Assembly (NCBI GenBank): GCA_007116425.1
Contig: SKIL01000203.1
Location: forward strand, 1-12,561
Source of the DNA: Bacteriovoracaceae bacterium
GTDB lineage: Bacteria; Bdellovibrionota; Bacteriovoracia; Bacteriovoracales; Bacteriovoracaceae
Reading direction: 5' to 3'
DNA: 12,561 nt
Shown here: in pieces, positions 1 to 6,972 of the stretch
Layout of the letters: the number at the start of each line of letters is the position of its first letter
How positions within the stretch are numbered: position 1 is the stretch's first letter
Notes under the pieces: generated by a model
Seen by the model: the letters and a program-made list of their open reading frames with translations, nothing else
Told to the model about the DNA's origin: nothing
The model's database searches: none
Made by a program: the position numbers and the translations under genes

Positions 1-54
1 GAACAAGAGTTTGCAAAAAATATTCAGCTCAAGGAGATCATCCTTGATTATTGA
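1..54 (+). CDS. 3' end of an upstream gene (partial, identity unknown)
   Basis: Two frames are open from the window edge and stop just inside the next gene. One reads EQEFAKNIQLKEIILDY and stops at 52-54. The other reads TRVCKKYSAQGDHP and stops at 45-47, which would give a TTGA stop/start overlap with the permease. I favour the first because its composition is more protein-like, but cannot decide. In this transporter family the permease gene commonly follows its ATPase gene, so a metal ABC ATPase is the natural guess. Nothing in 17 residues proves it. Confidence 0.35.
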   Translation, partial: EQEFAKNIQLKEIILDY

Positions 55-889
55 AAATGCTGATTTAATTTTTATTTATAAAGAGACATTTTTACTGCTT
101 TTTGTGGCAGCGCCTTTGTTAAGTTTTATTGGTATTCATATGGTCGCAAGAGATCGAGTGCTTGAAACCTATGCACTTACTCAGGGTGTGAGCTTTAGTT
201 TTTTACTATTGCAGACGACTCTTTATACTCTAGGCTTAAATCTCTTTGTTGGCCTTTCTTATTTGTATGGAGTTTTCGCCATCGCACTGATTGCTTTGGT
301 ATTGAAGTATTTACTGAGATTTTTTCACCGTCAAAAGTCATCTTTCTATTTTATGGGCGGCTTAAGTTTTATGGGATTTTCTTATGCCCTTGTGAGTTTT
401 TTCCCTTTTCTTGAACCTCACCTCTCGCGAACTTTTATGGGAGACCTTGTGACAGCAAGTTCATCTCAATCCGTTCTTGTGGCGATGCTTTTTATCCCTC
501 TTTTGCTAGTTTGTTTTAACCTGAGATTTTTATGGAGGCGTGATACTTTAAACTTGGCCTTGTTTGGCCGCGAAGCTCAGTTGGCAAAGAACTCTAAACT
601 ATCATTTGATATTGTGAGTTTGGTCACTCTGAGTGTGTCCATTTTAACTCTAGGTCATCTCTATACCCTTGCCCTTACTTTAATGGCGCCTTTAATTATC
701 AATGCTCTTTCAAGATTGAGCTTTAATTCTTTTGTGCTTTCATGCCTTGGAATCGGTTTGATGAGTTCTCTCCTTGGTCTCTTGTTTTCGCTTTTATGGC
801 CGGGGCTAAGCACTGTTCCACTTATTCTCGTGATTCTTGTCCTTACTAGTACTACTTTTGGTGCTGTGAATCGCATTCTTTCCACTTAA
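44..889 (+). CDS. ABC-3 family metal (Zn/Mn) ABC transporter permease, ZnuB/MntB-like
   Basis: Inner-membrane channel subunit that would pair with an ATPase and a periplasmic metal-binding protein to import zinc or manganese. The protein is almost entirely hydrophobic, with about eight membrane segments (roughly residues 13-33, 50-68, 72-93, 105-125, 143-162, 190-222, 228-252 and 259-273). The family pattern is visible: an ARDRVLETYALTQGVSFS stretch stands where family members carry the 'R-x-sl-x-gdalsHa' loop. A cytoplasmic loop LALFGREAQLAKNSKL is followed by a hydrophobic run ending in APLIINALSRLS, matching the ALLIIPAATARLL block of the family. The TTG at 44 is chosen because AAGGAG lies 7 nt upstream (31-36). 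The frame is also open further upstream to a TTG at 11, but nothing supports that start. At 281 aa it has the usual family length. The loop histidine common in ZnuB is not evident, so the substrate is uncertain. Family is fairly sure, metal is not. Confidence 0.75.
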   Translation: MIIENADLIFIYKETFLLLFVAAPLLSFIGIHMVARDRVLETYALTQGVSFSFLLLQTTLYTLGLNLFVGLSYLYGVFAIALIALVLKYLLRFFHRQKSSFYFMGGLSFMGFSYALVSFFPFLEPHLSRTFMGDLVTASSSQSVLVAMLFIPLLLVCFNLRFLWRRDTLNLALFGREAQLAKNSKLSFDIVSLVTLSVSILTLGHLYTLALTLMAPLIINALSRLSFNSFVLSCLGIGLMSSLLGLLFSLLWPGLSTVPLILVILVLTSTTFGAVNRILST

Positions 890-959
890 ATACGGTAAAA
901 AAAGCCCGAAAAAGAAAGTATTCTCTCTTGATGCGCTTTCTAAGATATGTCTACTAGTA

Positions 960-965
960 TATATT
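960..965 (+). promoter_or_regulatory. possible -10 element for the LOV gene
   Basis: TATATT matches four to five positions of a sigma70 -10 box and sits so that transcription would start near 972, leaving a short leader containing the AGGAGA at 977-982. No good -35 box is seen (TTTCTA at the 17-nt spacing). If real, it supports translation from the ATG at 987 rather than the in-frame ATG at 966. Confidence 0.25.
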
Positions 966-986
966 ATGTCTAAATTAGGAGAGAAT

Positions 987-1571
987 ATGGGCGATGCGAT
1001 GCTTAGAGTCCTCAGTGGCTGTGGTTCAATATTTGGTGATAGTTATGTTGTATCAGATTTTAGAAAAGAAGATCGGCCATTAGTTTATGTAAATGACTCT
1101 TTTCTCAAGTTAACAGGCTACGATAAAGAAGAAGTCATAAATCGAAACTGTCGTTTTTTACAGGGTGATGAAACAAATAGTTTAACAGTTAAACAAATCT
1201 CCGAGTCTCTTAAAAAAGGTGAGTCCGGATGGTATGACGTTCTCAATTATAAAAAAAATGGTGAGATGTTTTGGAACCGTCTCACGCTTATTCCGATCTC
1301 ATATGAAATGGACCCAGTTCGTTTCTATTTAGGGATCCAACAGGATGTCACTGAGCTTAAGAAAAGTAAGCACTCTATTAATGAGTATGGCCCTCTTGTT
1401 GCCGCCGGAAAAAACTTAACTGCTCCTCTCTTAAGTATTTTGAATGCATCTCGCTCTTTGAAGTATTTTAATGATGGATCTGGTGAAGCCGACGCTCAAT
1501 TAGAAAAAATGGCCATGGATGCTCGAAAGGAAGTCGCCAAGATCACTCAGTACGTGAGAGACCTTGGCTAG
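987..1571 (+). CDS. short LOV-domain photosensor with degenerate histidine-kinase dimerisation tail
   Basis: A 194-aa soluble protein. Residues about 20-125 are a PAS domain of the LOV class, which binds FMN and forms a light-driven cysteine adduct. The signature NRNCRFLQG is present, with the adduct cysteine at residue 55. Asn87 (LNY), Asn97 (FWN) and Gln118 (GIQQDVTE) lie 32, 42 and 63 residues after it, the same spacing as Cys450, Asn482, Asn492 and Gln513 of oat phototropin LOV2. All key flavin contacts are therefore kept. The last 60 residues are helical and resemble a HisKA/DHp hairpin: NLTAPLLSILNASRSL, then a second helix ending TQYVRDLG. Lys142 stands where the phospho-acceptor His would be, and no ATPase domain follows. 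The ATG at 987 is preferred over the in-frame ATG at 966 because AGGAGA ends 4 nt before it. The gene stands alone and converges on leuS. Role is inferred: a light or redox sensor acting by dimer change or partner binding. Confidence 0.85.
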   Translation: MGDAMLRVLSGCGSIFGDSYVVSDFRKEDRPLVYVNDSFLKLTGYDKEEVINRNCRFLQGDETNSLTVKQISESLKKGESGWYDVLNYKKNGEMFWNRLTLIPISYEMDPVRFYLGIQQDVTELKKSKHSINEYGPLVAAGKNLTAPLLSILNASRSLKYFNDGSGEADAQLEKMAMDARKEVAKITQYVRDLG

Positions 1572-1583
1572 TTGTTTTTGCTT

Positions 1584-4355
1584 TTAGGCGACGACAAGAT
1601 TAACAATCTTTTTAGGGACAATAATAATTTTTTTAATTTGCTTGCCTTCAAGATACTTTTGAACTTTTTCTTGCGCTAGAACCGTTTTTTCAATCTCTTC
1701 CTTTGACATATCTACAGGTAATTCGAGTACAACACGGGTTTTACCATTGACTGAAACCGGACATTTAAACGTCGACTCTATCAGAAACTTTTCTTCTACT
1801 TTTGGATAAGTCGCCAATGTAACGGTTTGGGAGTGCCCAAGTTTTTCCCAAAGCTCTTCACTCATATGCGGAGCAAATGGGGCCAAGGCCACAACGAGCT
1901 TCTCTAAAATTTCTTTTTTGTGAGATTTAAGAGCAGTTAGGTCATTAACACAAATCATGAACTGACTGATGGCCGTGTTAAAGGCGAAGTTTTGGATATC
2001 ATCTTCAACCTTTTTTAATGTCTTATGCAAAATTTTAAGCTCTTCGGGAGTGGCCGCTTCATCTGTCACGAGAAATTGATCTTCATTGTAAAAAAGCTTC
2101 CAAAACTTTTGCAAGAAGCGATAGGTCCCTTCAATCCCCGATGTATTCCATGGTTTGGATTGCTCAATTGGACCTAGAAACATTTCATAGAGTCTAAAAG
2201 TATCTGCTCCATATTCCTCAATAATTTGGTCGGGGTTAACGACATTAAAAAATGACTTGGACATTTTTTCTATCGCATGGCCACAAATATACTTTCCATC
2301 CTCAAGAATGAATTCAGCATTTTTAAACTCTTCTCTCCAGGCCTTAAATGCTTCAATGTCGAGAGTGTCATTTCTGACAATGTTTACATCAACATGAATT
2401 GGGGTCACTTCATAATCTTTCTTAAGTCCTACCGACACAAATGTATTTTTACCTTTCACACGATAAACAAAATTCGATCGACCTTGAATCATTCCTTGGT
2501 TAACTAACTTTTTGAAAGGCTCATCTTTCGTTGTATGGCCGAGATCAAAAAGAAATTTGTTCCAGAATCGTGAGTAGATCAAGTGACCTGTAGCATGCTC
2601 TGTTCCACCTATATAGAGATCAACATCTTGCCAATACTCGTTGGCCTCTTTTGAAACAAGCGCTTCATTATTATGAGGATCCATATAGCGCAGGTAATAA
2701 GCGGATGAACCTGCAAAGCCAGGCATTGTAGACATTTCTAGCTCATAACCATCTTTTGTTTTCCAGTTCTTTGCTCGACCAAGAGGAGGTTCTCCAGTTT
2801 CTGTCGGAAGAAAGGCATCAACCTCTGGTAATTCAAGTGGTAAGTCCTTTGTCTCAAGGGTATGAGGAACTCCATCCTTGTAGTAAATTGGAAACGGCTC
2901 TCCCCAATAGCGCTGTCGAGAGAAAATGGCGTCACGAAGTCGATAGTTGATTGTGGCCTTCCCGAGTTTGTTCTTTTCAATTTCTTCGTTGGCCTTTGTG
3001 ATAGCTTCTTTGACCGTGAGTCCATTTAGAAACTCAGAGTTTACTAGTTTCGCATTTTCATCTTTGTCCATATAGGCTTCTTGTTCAACGTTTCCACCTT
3101 GAACAACTTCAATAATTGGGAGATTAAAATGTTTTGCGAATGCCCAGTCTCGGTCATCGTGACCAGGGACGGCCATAATCGCACCACTACCATAGCTGGC
3201 CAGAACATAGTCAGCAGTCCAGATCGGAATTTTTTTATTGTTAAGAGGATTGATAGCATAGGAGCCGGTAAATTCTCCACTGACTTCTTTGGTATTTGCC
3301 ATCCGATCTCTTTCTGACTTGGTTTTTACCTTCTCAAGATACTCTTCAACCTTTGGCCTTTGATCTGCCGTGATGAGTTGTTGAGTCAGCTCACTTTCTG
3401 GAGCGACAACCATAAAGGTGGCTCCAAAAATAGTGTCAGGTCTGGTTGTAAAAACCTCTATTTTAAGCTCATCGCTTCCTTCGACAGGAAAGAAAATTTG
3501 CGCCCCTTCTGAGCGTCCAATCCAGTTTTTTTGCATCTCTTTTAGAGAGTCACTCCAATCGAGTTGTTCGAGGTCATCGAGGAGTCTTTGAGCGTATGAG
3601 CTAATTCGCAAGCACCATTGTTTCATTTTTTTCTGCTCTACCGGGTGCCCTCCGCGAACAGAGAGTCCCTCTTTGACTTCATCATTGGCCAAAACAGTTC
3701 CAAGAGCTGGACACCAATTAACCATTGTGTCCGCGAGGTAAGCGATTCGAAAGTTTTGAAGGATTTCCTCTTTCTTGGTTTTATCTAGATTCTTCCATTC
3801 CTCACTTGAGAAGTGATAGTCTTCAGAGCATGCGGCCTGAAGATCTTGAGTTCCTTGTGATTCAAAGTGCTCAATGAGTTCACTTATTGGCCTTGCTTTA
3901 TTTTCTTTTTGGTCATACCAAGCGTGAAACATTTGAACAAAGGCCCATTGAGTCCACTTGTAATATTTTGGGTCACAAGTTCTAACCTCTCTTGACCAGT
4001 CAAAAGACATTCCTATTTGATCGAGCTGTTCTCGATAACGTGCAATATTTTTTTCTGTCGTAACCGCCGGATGTTGACCTGTTTGAATCGCATACTGCTC
4101 AGCTGGTAATCCGAATGCATCGTAACCCATGGGGTGAAGAACATTAAAACCCTTTAAGCGTTTATAGCGGGTGTAAATATCAGAGGCAATATAACCAAGT
4201 GGATGGCCGACATGAAGTCCTGCTCCCGACGGATACGGAAACATGTCTAAAACATAGTATTTTGGGCGGGAGTTATCAATCTCCACCTTATAAGTTTGAT
4301 TATCGCGCCACTTTTGCTGCCATTTTTTTTCAAGGCTTAAAAAATCGTATTTCAT
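1584..4355 (-). CDS. leuS: leucyl-tRNA synthetase (long, Bacteroidota-like form)
   Basis: Cytoplasmic class I synthetase that charges tRNA-Leu with leucine and edits mischarged products. The HIGH motif is HVGH (48-51) within PYPSGAGLHVGHPLGY. The KMSKS motif is intact at about 697-701. The CP1 editing domain is present, with the threonine-rich TTRPDT at 303-308 and GHDDRD at 398-403, which holds the conserved editing aspartate. At 923 aa it is about 60 residues longer than the E. coli enzyme. The main insertion lies near 149-204, between the CP core and the VNWCPALGTVLANDEV segment. The C-terminal anticodon-binding and tail regions are complete. The start is supported by AGAGGA a few nt upstream on the minus strand. 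It converges on the LOV gene with 12 nt between stops and no obvious terminator. From memory, the insertion and the AYLADTMVNWCPALG and GMIQGRSNFVYR stretches resemble Bacteroidota LeuRS more than the usual proteobacterial form. Confidence 0.98.
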   Translation of the reverse strand: MKYDFLSLEKKWQQKWRDNQTYKVEIDNSRPKYYVLDMFPYPSGAGLHVGHPLGYIASDIYTRYKRLKGFNVLHPMGYDAFGLPAEQYAIQTGQHPAVTTEKNIARYREQLDQIGMSFDWSREVRTCDPKYYKWTQWAFVQMFHAWYDQKENKARPISELIEHFESQGTQDLQAACSEDYHFSSEEWKNLDKTKKEEILQNFRIAYLADTMVNWCPALGTVLANDEVKEGLSVRGGHPVEQKKMKQWCLRISSYAQRLLDDLEQLDWSDSLKEMQKNWIGRSEGAQIFFPVEGSDELKIEVFTTRPDTIFGATFMVVAPESELTQQLITADQRPKVEEYLEKVKTKSERDRMANTKEVSGEFTGSYAINPLNNKKIPIWTADYVLASYGSGAIMAVPGHDDRDWAFAKHFNLPIIEVVQGGNVEQEAYMDKDENAKLVNSEFLNGLTVKEAITKANEEIEKNKLGKATINYRLRDAIFSRQRYWGEPFPIYYKDGVPHTLETKDLPLELPEVDAFLPTETGEPPLGRAKNWKTKDGYELEMSTMPGFAGSSAYYLRYMDPHNNEALVSKEANEYWQDVDLYIGGTEHATGHLIYSRFWNKFLFDLGHTTKDEPFKKLVNQGMIQGRSNFVYRVKGKNTFVSVGLKKDYEVTPIHVDVNIVRNDTLDIEAFKAWREEFKNAEFILEDGKYICGHAIEKMSKSFFNVVNPDQIIEEYGADTFRLYEMFLGPIEQSKPWNTSGIEGTYRFLQKFWKLFYNEDQFLVTDEAATPEELKILHKTLKKVEDDIQNFAFNTAISQFMICVNDLTALKSHKKEILEKLVVALAPFAPHMSEELWEKLGHSQTVTLATYPKVEEKFLIESTFKCPVSVNGKTRVVLELPVDMSKEEIEKTVLAQEKVQKYLEGKQIKKIIIVPKKIVNLVVA

Positions 4356-4540
4356 GAAATGTCCTCTTATGTTTACAGGTGGTTACTATGGCATATTCTG
4401 ATAGCATTGATCAATTGTTAACCTGTTTCTGTGCGCTGCACGGTGGGCAGAGTTTTTAGAGTTTTAGGCACAATAATCATTTAAATTCTGAATATTTAAT
4501 TCAATAATTAAGCATAACAAAAATTGAAGGAGTCTTTTTC
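4356..4540. other. divergent intergenic spacer between leuS and the cytochrome operon
   Basis: A 185-bp spacer holding the 5' regions of two divergent units. The part near the cytochrome gene is very AT-rich, while 4430-4455 is a GC-richer patch. On the minus strand, TTGATC and CATAGT, 18 nt apart, could be a weak leuS promoter. TTGATCAA is a small palindrome. I see no leader peptide, T-box or riboswitch fold. Confidence 0.4.
4527..4532 (+). promoter_or_regulatory. ribosome binding site of the cytochrome operon
   Basis: AAGGAG, 8 nt before the ATG at 4541, is a near-ideal Shine-Dalgarno sequence. It fixes the start of the first operon gene, and with it the start of the signal peptide. Confidence 0.7.
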
Positions 4541-5752
4541 ATGTTTTATTTCTTTCGCCTGTCTCGATTATTGATGTTGTGCATTTTCACAGGCCTAGTG
4601 AGTATAAAATCGTTTAGCTTAATGGCCGATCATCACAGGCTTCAGACTCAGGCCCTGATGGAAGGGGTTTTTGATTCTTATATTGCGCTACTTCCTGTCA
4701 TGAATGACTCTAGTCTTTTAGACAATGAGGATCAGAGACAAAAAATTATCGCGAATCTTGAAAACTTGAAGAACTCATTTGATGCTGCTGAACATATTGC
4801 GGCCCTTCAAACACCGAGCTTTATGCCATCGATCGAAACTTTTGGTGAGCATATTGATGAAACGATTCGGGTTGTAAGGACGGGAAATAAAAATTTTGCA
4901 CAAATGAGAATGAAGGCCGTGACTTCTCTTTGCATGACTTGTCACACTCAATTACCGGATGGCAAAAGCTCTTTACTTGTAAGTAAGATTGCTGAAATGG
5001 ATAGATCCAAATTTGCTTCTGATTATGACTATGCAGAGTTCTTATTTTTAAATCGCAATTATTTGAGAAGTGTTCGCTATTACGAACGGGCCATTCAAAC
5101 TCATTTGCATAATTTGGCCAATAAAATTGGGTCAAGAGATATTGCCGAAAGAGAACTGAGGCGGTCATTTCGTCGTGTTCTTTCAATTTATACGAAGGTG
5201 AACTATATGCCTTCTGTGGCCAGATCTTTTATGGAAAAATTTGTCGAGCATAGAAGTCTACCTGGAATGCTTCAGGTCGATATGCGCCATTGGATAAAAT
5301 CTTTGCGAGCATGGGAGAGAAGAGATCTCGTGATTCGAATGAATTCTCCAGAGTCAGTAAATAGTTTTATTGAGGCCTACCTCGTACCTTTAAAGAGGCC
5401 AAGTTTATCTCCAGATGATCGACATGAAGTGACTTTATTGATTGCCTCGGGTGTATTGACAAAATTTTTGGCCCATAGAGTGGATGATGAGCTTGAGGCG
5501 CGTGCTCTTTTTTGGCTTGCAAGGGCAGAGAGACAATTAAATTATCAATTCTTTTACTCGCTTTCTGAGCTGTACTTGCGCGATTGTATTAAAAAATATC
5601 CAAAAACAAGTTATGCTCAAATGTGCTTAGATGAGTACCGAGAAAGTCTTATCTACGGGTACTCCGGGTCGGCCGGCATTGATATTCCAGATGATGAGCA
5701 AGAAAAACTAAAAGAGCTAGAAGAGTTTCTTGAGAGGCATCGAGCTCGTTAA
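4541..5752 (+). CDS. exported mono-heme cytochrome c'-like protein with helical-repeat C-terminus
   Basis: A 403-aa protein. The N-terminus is a likely Sec signal peptide: basic FRLSRL, a hydrophobic core to about residue 20, and small residues before a cut near 26-29. Residues about 30-140 are predicted helical and end in one CxxCH heme-attachment motif, CMTCH at 131-135. A heme site late in a four-helix region is the layout of the cytochrome c'/c556 family. Met40 in the first helix is a candidate second axial ligand, which is inference. Residues about 155-400 are helical with TPR-like pairs such as FLFLNRNYLRSVRYYERAI and ARALFWLARAERQL. The tail is charged (EKLKELEEFLERHRAR). Export and heme attachment would place it in the periplasm. 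It leads an operon: its TAA shares one base with the ATG of the flavoprotein gene (TAATG), suggesting coupled translation. I do not recognise a named family for the whole protein. A redox sensor or scaffold is possible. Confidence 0.75.
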   Translation: MFYFFRLSRLLMLCIFTGLVSIKSFSLMADHHRLQTQALMEGVFDSYIALLPVMNDSSLLDNEDQRQKIIANLENLKNSFDAAEHIAALQTPSFMPSIETFGEHIDETIRVVRTGNKNFAQMRMKAVTSLCMTCHTQLPDGKSSLLVSKIAEMDRSKFASDYDYAEFLFLNRNYLRSVRYYERAIQTHLHNLANKIGSRDIAERELRRSFRRVLSIYTKVNYMPSVARSFMEKFVEHRSLPGMLQVDMRHWIKSLRAWERRDLVIRMNSPESVNSFIEAYLVPLKRPSLSPDDRHEVTLLIASGVLTKFLAHRVDDELEARALFWLARAERQLNYQFFYSLSELYLRDCIKKYPKTSYAQMCLDEYRESLIYGYSGSAGIDIPDDEQEKLKELEEFLERHRAR

Positions 5753-6972
5753 TGTCAGATTTTGATACGATCATAATTGGTGGAGGGGCTGCGGGTCTGT
5801 TTACAGGTGCGTGTCTCTCCCACGATTATAAATCTCTGATCATTGAACACAATAAAAGTGTGGGAAAGAAAATTCTTATTTCTGGTGGAGGCCGTTGTAA
5901 CTTTACAAACATCCATGCTAATCATCAGCAGTTTCATGGGAAAAATCCTCACTTTCATAAGTCGGCGTTGAAGCGATTTTTACCTTACGATTTCATTGAT
6001 CTTGTTGAGTCTCATAAAATTGATTATTACGAAAAAACTTTGGGACAGCTTTTTTGTAAAAATTCAGCACACGATATTGTTGAAATGCTGAAAAAAGAAT
6101 GTGAAAAAAACAATGTCGAAATCCGTTGTCAAACGGGTGTAAAAAATATCTCGCAAAATCAAAGCGGCCTTTTTGAGTTAGAGCTTGAGGACGGAGAAAT
6201 TTTAACTGCAAAGAAGGTCGTGATTGCGACTGGTGGCCCCGCACTCCCAAGTATTGGCGCTACAAGTTTTGGACATAGTTTGGCAAAGAAGTTTGGATTG
6301 CGCTTAGTTGAAACAGCTCCTGCCTTAGTCCCATTGGTTCTTGATCAGGAGCAGTGGCCAACGGGCCTTCTGTCAGGTGTTTCTACCAATGTCGATATAT
6401 GGTGTGATGAGGGGCCCGTTTTTAGGGAGGCACTCCTCTTTACTCATAAAGGTGTTAGTGGGCCTGCTGTATTGCAAGCTTCTTCGTTTTGGCGTCCTGG
6501 AAAAAAAGTTTATACAAATTTTTTCCCGGGTTTAAATTTTAATGATTTGTTAGAACAGCAACGACGAGTAAATGGTGCCCATCAATTAAGCCGATTCTTA
6601 AAACAATATCTTCCCGAAAGGCTGATAAACTTATGGCTTGATCTACATAGTTTAAATGGAAGTAAGAAGCTTGCTGACCTCACAAAAAAAGAAATTACAG
6701 ATCTCGTTATGATATTTACCCAATGGGAGTTTATCCCTCTCTCTACTGAAGGCTATCGCAAGGCCGAGGTCACAAGAGGTGGTGTTAGTAGTGAAGAGCT
6801 GTCTTCAAAAACAATGGAAGCAAAAAAAGTTCCAGGTTTGTATTTTATTGGAGAAGTCGTAGATGTGACAGGGTGGCTTGGAGGATATAACTTTCAATGG
6901 GCATGGGCGAGTGCTCATGCTTGCGCTCTACATATAACGAGTGTCTTGTCTGAAGAGGGGCGTGACGCATGA
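5752..6972 (+). CDS. BaiN/HI0933 (YhiN)-family FAD-dependent oxidoreductase
   Basis: Predicted cytosolic flavoprotein of 406 aa, the normal length for the family. An N-terminal Rossmann FAD site is clear: GGGAAG at 10-15 with Glu32 ending the second strand. The family signature GKKILISGGGRCNFTN follows at 38-53. A second dinucleotide-type motif, ATGGPALPSIG, lies mid-protein. The C-terminal block at about 360-390, VPGLYFIGEVVDVTG followed by the GGYNFQWA stretch, is diagnostic. Family members are mostly uncharacterised. BaiN in gut Clostridium acts on bile-acid intermediates, and that activity should not be assumed here. The start overlaps the preceding stop by one base. The end overlaps the murG start as ATGA (6969-6972), so the three genes are probably translated together. 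The substrate cannot be read from the sequence. The context of a periplasmic cytochrome and a cell-wall transferase hints at an envelope or quinone-linked redox role (inference). Confidence 0.92.
   Translation: MSDFDTIIIGGGAAGLFTGACLSHDYKSLIIEHNKSVGKKILISGGGRCNFTNIHANHQQFHGKNPHFHKSALKRFLPYDFIDLVESHKIDYYEKTLGQLFCKNSAHDIVEMLKKECEKNNVEIRCQTGVKNISQNQSGLFELELEDGEILTAKKVVIATGGPALPSIGATSFGHSLAKKFGLRLVETAPALVPLVLDQEQWPTGLLSGVSTNVDIWCDEGPVFREALLFTHKGVSGPAVLQASSFWRPGKKVYTNFFPGLNFNDLLEQQRRVNGAHQLSRFLKQYLPERLINLWLDLHSLNGSKKLADLTKKEITDLVMIFTQWEFIPLSTEGYRKAEVTRGGVSSEELSSKTMEAKKVPGLYFIGEVVDVTGWLGGYNFQWAWASAHACALHITSVLSEEGRDA

Noticed and set aside
11..43. TTG at 11 as the start of the permease
   Set aside because: The TTG at 44 has AAGGAG at ideal spacing, and the extra residues are polar and unlike the family N-terminus.
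966..986. ATG at 966 as the start of the LOV protein
   Set aside because: No Shine-Dalgarno precedes it, while AGGAGA lies just before the in-frame ATG at 987 and a -10-like box overlaps 960-965.
4425..4460. GC-rich patch in the leuS/cytochrome spacer as a terminator or structured leader
   Set aside because: Only a 4-bp stem (CTGC/GCAG) forms before the short T-run, which is too weak, and no gene ends there.
4356..4540. T-box or leucine leader peptide upstream of leuS
   Set aside because: No run of Leu codons, no T-box sequence and no antiterminator-like pairing could be found by eye.
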